Positions 6,467 to 12,945 are shown, counted from the stretch's first letter. The stretch: DNA of 30,045 bases from a virus (IMGVR_UViG_3300036759_000018:1-30045); one strand, 5' to 3'. The notes: generated by a model from the letters alone, not told the origin. Made by a program: numbers and translations.

Positions 6467-7155
6467 CGCCGCCGCCCTTGCAAGACGAGCCGTTCGAGGT
6501 CGGTCAGGTCCCAGGTCGCCAGTACGGCGAAGATGTCGCCGCCGATCCGCCGTAAGAGCGCCGGGTCATAGGGCGGCCTCGGCGGGCTCGACCATTCCCA
6601 CGCCTCGACTTCCCAGAGGACGAGGTACGCGTCGAGCGACGAGGCGCGGCGCGGCCGATGCTTCGGCGGGACGATCGGCACCATCGCCGACCACCCGCTC
6701 GCCGACGAGCCGACGAGATCGCGACCGGCCTCGTAGCCCTCGGGTAGCTCGAACGTGCCGGGGTCGAGCCGGACCTGCCCCGAGCGGTAGTCGAAGCGCC
6801 GCCCCAGCGAGTCGACGTACTCGATCGAGCCGTCATCCTGCACGCCGCGCGAGTAGACGAACGCGGCCGAGGCGCGACAGACGGCCAGCCGTGGCAAGAG
6901 GTACTGCTCGCGCCGTTCCCATTCGCGCCCCTTGCCGACGACGAGCGTCCGCGGGATCGTCCCGCCCTCGCGGATCGTCGGCGTGAGCGCGATCAGGGGG
7001 ACGTCCTCGCGCGCGGCCAGTCGGTAGGCGCGAGCGATGTCCTCGAATTCGGCCCGCTGGCGCGAGCCCTCGGGGAACGAGCGGGCGGCCCGACGGTAGT
7101 CGGCGGCCTGCTGTCGAGCGCCGCTACGCGGGATCGTGATCGCTTCGAGATTCAT
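6463..7155 (-). CDS. Conserved-looking phage protein of unknown function
   Basis: 230 residues from the ATG at 7153-7155, in an ATGA overlap with the exonuclease gene; its own stop overlaps the recT start. Recognisable parts: an N-terminal helical arm (ARQQAADYRRAARSFP), a central beta part with TIPRTLVVGKGREWERREQ and RRFDYRSGQVRLDPGTF, and a C-terminal segment rich in Trp/Pro ending DLTDLERLVLQGRRR. Located between exonuclease and annealing protein, so probably tied to recombination, but no family or catalytic residues are evident. Confidence 0.75.
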   Translation of the reverse strand: MNLEAITIPRSGARQQAADYRRAARSFPEGSRQRAEFEDIARAYRLAAREDVPLIALTPTIREGGTIPRTLVVGKGREWERREQYLLPRLAVCRASAAFVYSRGVQDDGSIEYVDSLGRRFDYRSGQVRLDPGTFELPEGYEAGRDLVGSSASGWSAMVPIVPPKHRPRRASSLDAYLVLWEVEAWEWSSPPRPPYDPALLRRIGGDIFAVLATWDLTDLERLVLQGRRR

Positions 7156-7943
7156 GCGGCGACCTCTTTCGGGTCGGGCGGGCGCAAGGGCTCGCCGATG
7201 ACGTGTCGATAGCCGCCGTACCGCTCGCCGAGCCGCTCGTCGGCGAAGCGCGCAATACGGCCGACCATCTGAAAGAGCAGGAATTCGTCGCGGCCAGCGT
7301 CGACGGGGACGAGGTCGTAGCCGTCCGCCCTGAGCCAGACGACGCCCGTCCGGTCGACCTCGGGGACGGGCTGCTCGGCCCCGTCGGCGTCGAGGTAGAA
7401 GTCGGCGAAGCGATACGCCGCGAGCTGCAGCGCGTTCTCGGGGAAGACGCCCGAGCGCGTCGTCTTGAGATCGACGAGCCAGCGGTTCCCGTCGGCGAGG
7501 TCGGCGATCAGGTCGAGCGTCCCGCAGTAGCGGGGCTCGCGCTTGGCGACGACCGTCTCGACGAGGACCTCGCGCACGTCCCACTCGCGCGCGAATTTCA
7601 GATAGGCGTCGACGTGGCCGACCAGCTCGTCGGGAATCGGGATGTCGCGATCGGGTTCGAGCGCGAGCCGCTTCGCGAGGTCGTGCACTTCGGTCCCGCG
7701 TCGAGCCGCCGGGTCGCGGTCGCGCTCGTTCGCCGTGCGGACGTACTCGAAGCGATCCGAGGGCGACAGCGTCGCGAGGTAATCCCACTCGTCGAGGACG
7801 GCGTTCGCCGAGCATTTCGCCGTCCAGGAGGTAAGGGGCCGCTGTTTCGGGTAGCCCTCGCCGAGCGTCGTCACGCCCGGCGCCGGACGCCCGTCGAGTG
7901 TGTACGAGTGGCCCCGCCCGTGATTGCGGCGGACGAGGCTCAT
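7152..7943 (-). CDS. RecB/Cas4-like PD-(D/E)xK exonuclease
   Basis: 263 residues, ATG at 7941-7943 in an ATGA overlap with the upstream zinc protein. Nuclease motifs in order: RRGTEVHDLAKRL with H87; YCGTLDLIADL with D144; WLVDLKTTRSG with D158 and K160; ENALQLAAYRFAD with Q173 and Y177. This H-D-DxK-QxxxY order is that of RecB/AddB-type nuclease domains used by phages as the exonuclease partner of RecT. Length and isolation fit a stand-alone phage exonuclease. Together with RecT it would form a double-strand-end resection and annealing module. Confidence 0.9.
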   Translation of the reverse strand: MSLVRRNHGRGHSYTLDGRPAPGVTTLGEGYPKQRPLTSWTAKCSANAVLDEWDYLATLSPSDRFEYVRTANERDRDPAARRGTEVHDLAKRLALEPDRDIPIPDELVGHVDAYLKFAREWDVREVLVETVVAKREPRYCGTLDLIADLADGNRWLVDLKTTRSGVFPENALQLAAYRFADFYLDADGAEQPVPEVDRTGVVWLRADGYDLVPVDAGRDEFLLFQMVGRIARFADERLGERYGGYRHVIGEPLRPPDPKEVAA

Positions 7944-8176
7944 ACGAGCGTCCCCTGCTCGATCGGAATCCCTCGCGCTCGACGCCGCGAGCAGTGGACG
8001 CAGAGCCAGCGCCCCGTCTCGCTGCGATGTAGGACGTGATTCTGTCCGCCCTGCTCACGCCGCCGAGCGAAGCCGACGACCTCGCGCAGCGAGAGGGGAT
8101 GCTCAGGGTCGACCGGCTGGCCGCAGTCGAGGCAGGGCGGGTACGCCGAGCGGGGGAGGGTCGCGACGTCGGTCAT
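7940..8176 (-). CDS. Small zinc-ribbon protein
   Basis: 78 residues, ATG at 8174-8176 in an ATGA overlap; its stop overlaps the exonuclease start. Cysteine pairs C15-x2-C18 and C59-x2-C62 frame a region with several histidines and a basic segment (GFARRREQGG), giving a zinc-binding fold. The spacing of about 40 residues between pairs is long for a simple ribbon and leaves room for an HNH-like or treble-clef fold, but no DH/N catalytic set is seen. Probable nucleic-acid-binding accessory of the recombination genes. Confidence 0.75.
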   Translation of the reverse strand: MTDVATLPRSAYPPCLDCGQPVDPEHPLSLREVVGFARRREQGGQNHVLHRSETGRWLCVHCSRRRARGIPIEQGTLV

Positions 8177-8751
8177 TCGCCCAGCTCGCGATTTATCCGC
8201 AGCAGACGCATTCCGTACGTCCGCTTTTTCCGTTTCCAGACACGCGGGGGCGGCGCCCCGACGCCCTTCCTCTGCGTCGCTGGCTCGCCCTTCGTCACTT
8301 CGCGCGCCTCGCGATACGCCTCGGTTGCTGCGGTCCGAGGATCGTCCTCGGATCGGGCTGTAGCACGTTTGGCCGGATGTGCTACAGCCGTCTGCTCGGC
8401 TGCTCGTCTCGCCTTGTTACTCGCGCGAAGAGCAGCCTTCCCGGCCTCTGTTCGAATCCGACGACCGACTCGGCGAGGATTGCGAAGCTGAAACGAAAAT
8501 GGCTCGATCGCGTCGCCCGCGTCGAAGGCGATGACGTAGCCCTGTACGGCGTACGGCGTCATATAGACGCGACGCTCGTCGTCGACCGTAAATCGGATCG
8601 TCTGCGTATCGACCTCGATCCGGGTCGCCTCTTTGACGGTTCGCGCGACGGCTTGCGCGACGACGCAGGTATATGAATCGTTCCGATGGGCGCGCTCGAT
8701 GTCGCGCTCGGTTACTTCGACCGTGATTCGGGTCGGCGTCCTAGCAGCCAT
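8173..8751 (-). CDS. Conserved phage/bacterial hypothetical protein with variable basic tail
   Basis: 192 residues, ATG at 8749-8751, overlapping the upstream gene by 11 bases. The N-terminal ~95 residues have a pattern I recognise from many small phage and bacterial proteins of unknown function: RITVEVTERDIERAHRND, SYTCVVAQAVAR, then VYMTPYAVQGYVIAFDAG and AIEPFSFQL, where the end reads like D-x-G-x-x-V/I-x-P-F-x-F-x-L. The remaining half is basic, Ala/Arg-rich and probably disordered; it contains an 11-bp inverted repeat at the DNA level. No function is known for the family. Confidence 0.8.
   Translation of the reverse strand: MAARTPTRITVEVTERDIERAHRNDSYTCVVAQAVARTVKEATRIEVDTQTIRFTVDDERRVYMTPYAVQGYVIAFDAGDAIEPFSFQLRNPRRVGRRIRTEAGKAALRASNKARRAAEQTAVAHPAKRATARSEDDPRTAATEAYREAREVTKGEPATQRKGVGAPPPRVWKRKKRTYGMRLLRINRELGE
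8356..8389. repeat. 11-bp perfect inverted repeat in a coding region
   Basis: GGCTGTAGCAC (8356-8366) and GTGCTACAGCC (8379-8389) are exact complements separated by 12 bases. The repeat lies in the part of the gene coding for a disordered, Ala/Arg-rich tail. There is no T-tract on either side, so a simple Rho-independent terminator is unlikely; a protein-binding site or RNA stem is possible. Confidence 0.65.
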
Positions 8752-9214
8752 GTCGGCCCCCGTTCCAGGGTTTGCGGTTATGGCCGCGATCCGAGAGTCG
8801 GACCATCACGGCCACGGCGTAGGGCGGATCGACGACGAGACGCCCGTAGTCGACCCAGCGATGCGACGGTCGGTTGAGCTGCGCGAGCCCGTGATCGTCG
8901 GTCGACGAGACGGCGCCGGGGTTCCAGCCCGACTCGCGCTCGACGACGCAGCGCGCCCAGCGCCGGGCGTCGCCGCGAAAGGCTCGGTCGATCAGCTCGC
9001 GGACGAGACGCTTCGTCCAGGGGGTCGCGTCGGCGTAACGCGACGAGCGAACGCCGCCCGTCGCGACCGCGCGGATCGAGGCGCGTTCGAGCTGGACGGT
9101 CGAGAGTCGGTCGACGCGGTCGGCGCCCTTCGCGTCGGCGATGGTCGCGATCAGGACGACGAGCAGAATCACGGCGAGGGCGATCGCGAGCCCGCGGCTA
9201 CTGACGGTAAGCAT
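8741..9214 (-). CDS. Membrane-anchored SLT/lysozyme-like transglycosylase
   Basis: 157 residues. Residues 8-26 form a hydrophobic signal-anchor after a single Arg, so the rest is likely outside the membrane. The C-terminal domain has the SLT core: RCVVERESGWNPGAVS with E94 as candidate catalytic acid, then DDHGLAQLNRPSH at the substrate-binding GL-Q position, and AVAVMVRLSDRG as the following helix. Such domains cleave the glycan strands of peptidoglycan. It stands at the promoter-proximal end of the recombination operon, well away from the lysis-like group and tail genes, which is unusual. The upstream gene overlaps its start by 46 bases. Confidence 0.8.
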   Translation of the reverse strand: MLTVSSRGLAIALAVILLVVLIATIADAKGADRVDRLSTVQLERASIRAVATGGVRSSRYADATPWTKRLVRELIDRAFRGDARRWARCVVERESGWNPGAVSSTDDHGLAQLNRPSHRWVDYGRLVVDPPYAVAVMVRLSDRGHNRKPWNGGRHGC

Positions 9215-9471
9215 GCGGCGATACCTCCGAGGGTCGAGCCGTCGGCCCGCTCGACGAGGACGAACGCGAGCAGGACGACGACGAACAGGACGGCGAGCAC
9301 GAGCGCGGGACGGCGACGACGCTCGGGGGGCGACACGCGCGGCCGGGTCGCTCGACGCAGCCGCCGCAGGTAGTCGCGGCCGTGGACGAGATTCGCCGCC
9401 CGCAGCGCGGCCAGCCGCCGCCGGACCCCCCGACGATGCTCGTCGAGACGCGTCTCGTAGTCATCGCGCAT
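9169..9471 (-). CDS. Small single-pass membrane protein
   Basis: 100 residues, ATG at 9469-9471, GAGG a few bases upstream. The N-terminal ~50 residues are highly basic with a coiled, charged pattern (DDYETRLDEHRRGVRRRLAALR), followed by one strong hydrophobic segment at about residues 56-73 (PALVLAVLFVVVLLAFVLV). Basic side inside predicts the C-terminus outside. It appears to be the first gene of the long minus operon, directly before the membrane-anchored transglycosylase, so the two may act together at the envelope. Another minus frame (9198-9518) overlaps it but lacks any protein-like pattern. Confidence 0.6.
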   Translation of the reverse strand: MRDDYETRLDEHRRGVRRRLAALRAANLVHGRDYLRRLRRATRPRVSPPERRRRPALVLAVLFVVVLLAFVLVERADGSTLGGIAACLPSVAAGSRSPSP

Positions 9472-9712
9472 CGCGCCTCGACGTCGAGCTGGCCGCCGGG
9501 CGCAGGGTTCGGCCGCACGGCTCGCCGACCTGCATTAGCGAGCCGGGGTGAGCGCCCTTATGCCGGTCGAGCAGCGACGCCCGGCGGGTTCTGTAGGGTC
9601 TGGCTAGGTCGAGCGCGGGGCGAGGTTCATAAATCGATCGCCCTAGATAGCACGATCGGGTAATAAACTGTATACTCCGGGTAGTCGTAATCACTACTTC
9701 GGAGGTCGAGAC
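9472..9712. promoter_or_regulatory. Divergent control region of minus operon and integrase; candidate attP
   Basis: 241 bases without a gene. The right part is clearly more A/T-rich than the rest of the window. A -10-like TATACT lies at 9671-9676 for the integrase, with no convincing -35. An imperfect inverted repeat, TCCGGGTAGT (9676-9685) against ACTACTTCGGA (9693-9703), lies just before the integrase and includes its ribosome-binding site GGAGG (9701-9705, 7 bases from the ATG). CGATCG occurs at 9635-9640 and 9653-9658. Serine integrase attP sites commonly lie beside the integrase gene and contain inverted arms, so this is the best attP candidate, but the crossover dinucleotide cannot be named. 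Confidence 0.45.
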
Positions 9713-11113
9713 ATGAGTGCAGCAGCGAAGCGTCGGGGGATCGGATACGTCCGCGTGTCCCGCGTCAATGGCCGGGCGGGCGAGTCGTTCATCGCGCCCG
9801 AGGTCCAGAGGTCGATCATCGAGGCGACCGCGAAGGCGAACGGGATTCGTATCGTCGAGTGGGTCGAGGACCTCGATCAGTCCGGCCGGAAGTACGAGCG
9901 GCCCGGCTTTCAGGGGATGCTCGAAGCGATCGAGGCAGGTCGCGCCGAGTGCGCGGTCGTCGCCAAGTTGACTCGGTTCGCGCGGTCCGTCCTCGACACG
10001 CATCGCGCCCTGAATCGCCTCGACGCAGTCGGCGCCCAGCTCGTCGCGGGCGATGTGAACGTCGACACGTCGACGCCGCACGGGAAGATGATGCGCGGCT
10101 TTCTGACCGTCCTCGCCGAGTTTGAGGTCGACCTGATTACCGAGCAGTGGACGATCGCTCGCTCGGCCGCCGTCGAGCGCGGCGTCTACATCGCAAACCG
10201 CCCGCCGCTCGGCTACGACTTCGACCCTTCGAAGCGCCTCGTTCCGAACGCCGTCGAGGCGCCCGCGATCGCCGAGCTGTTTCGCGCTCGCGCCGAGGGT
10301 CAGACGTGGGCGGCGCTCGCCGAGATGTTCGAGGCGATGACCGGCCGCGAGATCGCCGAGGGGTCCCTGCCGAACGTGATTCGGAATCGCGCCTATCTCG
10401 GCCAGGTTCATAACGGCGACCTCTCGAACCTCGACGCCCATCCGGCGATCGTCTCGATCGACGAGTGGCGCGCGGCGCAGGGTCAGCGGACGCAGCGCGG
10501 CCCGCGCTCGGGCGAGTCGGTCGCCCTGCTCGGGGCGGCGACGCTTCGCTGCGGCTCGTGCGGCCGGACGATGTCCTACCGCGGCGGGGCCGAGGGTCAG
10601 TACGTCTGCAACCGGCAGTCGAAGGGCGAGCCCTGCGCGGCGCCGGTCGTGATTCACGCGTCGAAGCTCGACCCGTACGTCGAGGCTGCGCTGCTCGCGC
10701 GGGTCGCCGAGGTCGAGGTCGAGGGCTCGGTCGAGGGCGACGAGCTGGCCGCAGCCGAGGGGCGCCTCGCGACGGCGATCGCCGAGCGCGACGCGTATCT
10801 CGCAGCTGTCTCGGCGGCGGTCGTCGGCGTCGACGCCTTCCGCGCGGGGGCCGAGGCTCGGACGGCCGAGGTCGAGTCGGCGCAGGACGCGGTCGACGAG
10901 CTGCGCGCCTCGGCCGACCTCGACGACCGGCTCGCGACGATCGGCGACGAGTGGCCGAACCTCGACCGCGACGAGCAGCGCCGCATCGCGGCGGCGGCCC
11001 TCGACACGGTCACGATTCATCGAGCCTCGCGGGGGCGCTGGACGCCGCTCGACGAGCGCGTCGAGATCGCGTTCGCAGGCGCCACGTCCGACGAGGATCG
11101 CGTCGCCGCATGA
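9713..11113 (+). CDS. int: Large serine recombinase (phage integrase)
   Basis: 466 residues, ATG at 9713-9715 with GGAGG 7 bases upstream. Resolvase domain: GYVRVSR with R14 and catalytic S16, DLDQSGRKYERPGF, VVAKLTRFARS with R88 and R91, then the long helix with FEVDLITEQW. Recombinase domain from about residue 160 (NRPPLGYDF). Zinc ribbon C280, C283, C299, C308. A charged coiled-coil region follows (about residues 340-400), the part known in this family to control direction of recombination. Such enzymes join attP to attB without host factors except an RDF for excision. The gene is alone on its strand between divergent and convergent neighbours; no RDF could be identified. Confidence 0.96.
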   Translation: MSAAAKRRGIGYVRVSRVNGRAGESFIAPEVQRSIIEATAKANGIRIVEWVEDLDQSGRKYERPGFQGMLEAIEAGRAECAVVAKLTRFARSVLDTHRALNRLDAVGAQLVAGDVNVDTSTPHGKMMRGFLTVLAEFEVDLITEQWTIARSAAVERGVYIANRPPLGYDFDPSKRLVPNAVEAPAIAELFRARAEGQTWAALAEMFEAMTGREIAEGSLPNVIRNRAYLGQVHNGDLSNLDAHPAIVSIDEWRAAQGQRTQRGPRSGESVALLGAATLRCGSCGRTMSYRGGAEGQYVCNRQSKGEPCAAPVVIHASKLDPYVEAALLARVAEVEVEGSVEGDELAAAEGRLATAIAERDAYLAAVSAAVVGVDAFRAGAEARTAEVESAQDAVDELRASADLDDRLATIGDEWPNLDRDEQRRIAAAALDTVTIHRASRGRWTPLDERVEIAFAGATSDEDRVAA

Positions 11114-11126
11114 TCGCGACGAATAC

Positions 11127-11159
11127 AGCCCCGACGCGGTCGCGTGCCGGGTCGGGGCT
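11127..11159. terminator. Hairpin between convergent integrase and repressor-operon genes
   Basis: AGCCCCGAC (11127-11135) and GTCGGGGCT (11151-11159) form a perfect 9-bp stem with a 15-base loop, starting 13 bases after the integrase stop and ending on the stop codon of the minus gene. There is no T-run, so it is not a textbook Rho-independent site, but GC-rich stems without U-tracts are common in high-GC bacteria, and the place between convergent genes suits a two-way terminator. Confidence 0.65.
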
Positions 11160-11404
11160 CATGCGGCATCGGCGAGGGCGGCGCGAAGAGCGTCGCCCTT
11201 TTCGCGTAGATCGTTCCGCGCCTCGCGCAGTACCGCCGACGCGGCCCGCAGCTCGGAGAGGCGCGAGGGCGCGATCCCGAACGCGACGAGCAGCGCCTCG
11301 GCCTCGTCGATCGAGCCGAGCGTCGTCCCGAGCGCGAGCGTCGCGGCCTCGTAGGCGTCGGCCTGCTGGGCGCGCCAGTCGGGGGGCCAGGGCGTCGCGT
11401 TCAC
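11159..11404 (-). CDS. Small helical protein following the repressor gene
   Basis: 81 residues, GTG at 11402-11404 in a GTGA overlap with the XRE gene stop, so translation should be coupled to the repressor. Almost wholly helical: WRAQQADAYEAATLALGTTLG, IDEAEALLVAFGIAPSRLSELRAA, then LREARNDLREKGDALRAALADAA, the last being coiled-coil-like. No motif gives a function. Co-expression with the repressor suggests a lysogeny role or a repressor partner; this is inference from position. Confidence 0.7.
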   Translation of the reverse strand: MNATPWPPDWRAQQADAYEAATLALGTTLGSIDEAEALLVAFGIAPSRLSELRAASAVLREARNDLREKGDALRAALADAA

Positions 11405-11661
11405 GAGCCGTACAGCTCGTTCGGATCGACCGCCGCGCCGGGGAACGCGTGCGCGATCTTCGCGATCGTCGAGGGGTGGGGACGCAGCGTCTCGCCGTTC
11501 TCGATCGAGGCGATTGTCGTCTCGGCCACGCCCGAGCGCCGGGCGAGCGTCGCACGGTCGCAGCCCCGGTCGAGCATGAGCTGGACGAGGCGCCGCCCGC
11601 GGGCGTTTGCGGCCTCTTTGAGCTGGCGGCGGCGGATCGTTCTCGGTGGATCGGCGGCCAT
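11401..11661 (-). CDS. XRE-family helix-turn-helix repressor
   Basis: 86 residues from the ATG at 11659-11661, with AGGGG about 8 bases upstream; an in-frame GTG two codons earlier is possible. The HTH_XRE core is clear: QLMLDRGCDRATLARRSGVAETTIASIENGE with the recognition helix TTIASIE, then the stabilising STIAKIAHAF helix. A basic arm (RTIRRRQLKEA) precedes it. There is no C-terminal protease/dimerisation domain of the CI/LexA type, so induction by RecA-driven self-cleavage is not expected. It faces a divergent plus operon across a palindrome-rich region, the usual setting of a phage immunity repressor. It could equally be the Cro-like partner. Confidence 0.88.
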   Translation of the reverse strand: MAADPPRTIRRRQLKEAANARGRRLVQLMLDRGCDRATLARRSGVAETTIASIENGETLRPHPSTIAKIAHAFPGAAVDPNELYGS

Positions 11662-11864
11662 ACTCACGGCCCCTGTCCTACGACTCGGGGTCGCCCGCCG
11701 CAATCGCCCGGCCCGAGTCGCTTCCGCTATTTGCGGCCTCGACGTTTGCCGAAAACAGTGTTTCCGAGTGGAAACTAGCGAAACCTAGTGCGTTTTGGAA
11801 CACTCTCGCTACAAATCTTCGCCGTCGGACGTCCGGTACCCGAGACGAGAGAGGTCGAGCCGAC
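11662..11864. promoter_or_regulatory. Divergent control region with tandem palindromic operator candidates
   Basis: Noncoding stretch between the repressor and the plus operon, with an A/T-rich island at about 11745-11820. Two perfect palindromes abut: GTTTCC-GAGT-GGAAAC (11760-11775) and ACTAG-CGAAAC-CTAGT (11774-11789). They share the half-site pattern CTAG/GTTTC. An outer pair, AGTGTTTCC (from 11757) and GGAACACT (11798-11805), is an imperfect inverted match around them. Spaced palindromes between divergent regulator genes are the standard form of phage operators; which protein binds is not shown. No clear -35/-10 pair was found on either strand. GAGAGGT (about 11848-11854) may serve the next gene. 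Confidence 0.65.
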
Positions 11865-12236
11865 ATGAGTACGACCGTTCAGGACCCCATCGCGGGCGCG
11901 CTGGACGAGGTCGAGCGATGGGCGCAGGCGAAGACGCAGGCGCTCGACCGGCTGGCGCTGCAGGTCGTCGAGGCGCGCGACGCGGGCGCCAGCGTCCGAG
12001 CCCTCGCGAAGAGGTACGACATCCCGCCGTCGCAGGTGCACGCGCTCACGACCCGCGGACGCGAGCTGCGCTGCGCAGGGCGACGGGCCGCCCCGAGCTG
12101 GCCCTCGACGGCGCTCGACGCCGAGCGCGCGGCGGGGCGCGCGACATGGGCGGCGATCCTCGCGGCGCTGGCGGCGATCGTTTGCCTACTCGCGAGCGTG
12201 GCCCCCGCAGCCGAGCGGCTCGCGATGTTCCTATGA
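11865..12236 (+). CDS. HTH protein with C-terminal transmembrane segment
   Basis: 123 residues, ATG at 11865-11867. N-terminal helices (DEVERWAQAKTQALDRLALQVVEAR) lead into a helix-turn-helix-like unit, ASVRALAKRYDIPPSQVHAL (about residues 39-58), of the type used for sequence-specific DNA binding. After a basic/Pro stretch there is a strong hydrophobic segment at about residues 95-114 (WAAILAALAAIVCLLASV), so the protein is probably held in the membrane with the HTH inside. It is the first gene of the plus operon, just past the palindrome region. A membrane-tethered regulator or a membrane-bound DNA organiser would fit; the function is unknown. Confidence 0.75.
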   Translation: MSTTVQDPIAGALDEVERWAQAKTQALDRLALQVVEARDAGASVRALAKRYDIPPSQVHALTTRGRELRCAGRRAAPSWPSTALDAERAAGRATWAAILAALAAIVCLLASVAPAAERLAMFL

Positions 12237-12451
12237 CAAACAGCGAGCTACGATCCTCGTCGTCGCTGGACGGCGACACTTCGCCGACGTACGGGCGCTC
12301 GAATGGGCGCCCGTCGTCGTACTGTCTCGACGCGTTGCTACCCTCGCGGCGCGAAGTGTCGGGCGGGATCGCCCAGCGACGACGATGCGGCCGTCGCTCG
12401 GACTGGACGAAACTTCCCGGCGAAATCCGATACGGGAGGTTCCCAAAGTGA
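12233..12451 (+). CDS. Possible 72-residue protein bridging two operon genes (uncertain)
   Basis: The frame starts at ATG 12233-12235 in an ATGA overlap with the previous stop, and ends with a TGA that overlaps the next GTG start (GTGA at 12448-12451). Both ends match the coupling of its neighbours, which argues for a real gene. Against it: the product (MTNSELRSSSSLDGD onward) is Ser/Arg-rich with no visible fold, the third codon positions look less GC-biased than in neighbours, and the DNA carries three nested inverted repeats that better suit a noncoding structured RNA. The downstream gene also has its own strong ribosome-binding site. Either reading, or both, may hold. Confidence 0.4.
   Translation: MTNSELRSSSSLDGDTSPTYGRSNGRPSSYCLDALLPSRREVSGGIAQRRRCGRRSDWTKLPGEIRYGRFPK
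12257..12385 (+). other. Nested inverted repeats; candidate structured RNA or attenuator
   Basis: Three complementary pairs are nested in order: TCGTCGTCGCTGG (12257-12269) with 12373-12385, 13 of 13; CGACACTTCGC (12274-12284) with 12351-12361, 11 of 11; and CGACG-t-ACGGGCGC (12285-12298) with 12307-12319, 13 pairs with one bulged base and an 8-base loop. Local hairpins compete with these: GGCGA-CACT-TCGCC (12272-12285) and GGGCG-GGAT-CGCCC (12361-12374) use the same bases. Such mutually exclusive folds are typical of attenuators and riboswitch-like leaders. It ends about 50 bases before the ribosome-binding site of the next gene. It does not match any RNA family I know. Confidence 0.55.
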
Positions 12452-12945
12452 CCGCCGACCTACTGTCGCCCGAGCAGATTCGCGGGCATCTTTCGAAGAT
12501 GGTCGAGCCCTTGCGCGAGCAGCTCGCGCTCGTGCACGCGGAGATCGGCCAGTACGAGACGCGGCTCGCCGAGCTGCGCGCGATCCGCGGCGAGCTGTCG
12601 CGGACGATTCGCACGATTACGGGCGAGCCCGCGACGAATCTAAACGGGAAGGCTCGAAAGAATGGGTCGAAGGCGAAGGCGTCGAAGGGTCATGACGTTT
12701 CCGCCGAGCGCCTCGACGCGATCGTCGACTGGCTTCGCGAGCATGAGGACGACTACCCCTACGGCTTTATCGGGACGGCCCTCGCCCAGACAGAGGGCTT
12801 TCCCGGTACATCGCAGACGCACGTCGCAAAGGCGCTGCGGACGCTGCACGAGCAGGGTCGGATCGTCTTCGATCATCTCGGCGGGCCGGGCTCGAAGGGC
12901 GGCGCCGGGAAGTTCTACAAGCTCGTCCCGCAGCCGAAGTCATGA
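12448..12945 (+). CDS. Coiled-coil plus winged-helix protein
   Basis: 165 residues from the GTG at 12448-12450, chosen for the strong GGGAGGT 7 bases upstream; an earlier in-frame ATG at 12385 has no such site. The N-terminal ~60 residues form a coiled coil (VEPLREQLALVHAEIGQYETRLAELRAIR in part). A basic linker (ARKNGSKAKASKG) follows, then a winged-helix-like domain, about residues 80-160: LDAIVDWLREHEDDY, THVAKALRTLHEQGRIV and a beta wing with GAGKFYKLV. The arrangement suits a dimeric DNA-binding protein. It is in the middle of the plus operon opposite the repressor, so a regulatory or replication-control function is plausible but unproven. Confidence 0.85.
   Translation: MTADLLSPEQIRGHLSKMVEPLREQLALVHAEIGQYETRLAELRAIRGELSRTIRTITGEPATNLNGKARKNGSKAKASKGHDVSAERLDAIVDWLREHEDDYPYGFIGTALAQTEGFPGTSQTHVAKALRTLHEQGRIVFDHLGGPGSKGGAGKFYKLVPQPKS

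Noticed and set aside
9198-9518. Alternative 106-codon minus frame upstream of the transglycosylase
   Set aside because: Ser/Gly/Arg-rich product; the frame at 9169-9471 has a clear transmembrane segment and charged helix instead.
9461-11020. 519-codon minus frame opposite the integrase
   Set aside because: It is the antisense of an unmistakable serine recombinase; its sequence is Arg/Asp/Leu-rich and featureless.
11159-11661. Repressor plus small partner as a toxin-antitoxin pair
   Set aside because: Order and coupling would fit, but the partner is a plain helical protein without any known toxin residues, and the setting is that of a lysogeny switch.
10465-11778. 437-codon plus frame running across the integrase 3' end and repressor
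   Set aside because: Arg/Ala-rich shadow covering two certain genes in other frames.
12231-12614. 127-codon minus frame across the nested-repeat region
   Set aside because: Opposite to a coupled operon, Ser/Arg-rich without features.
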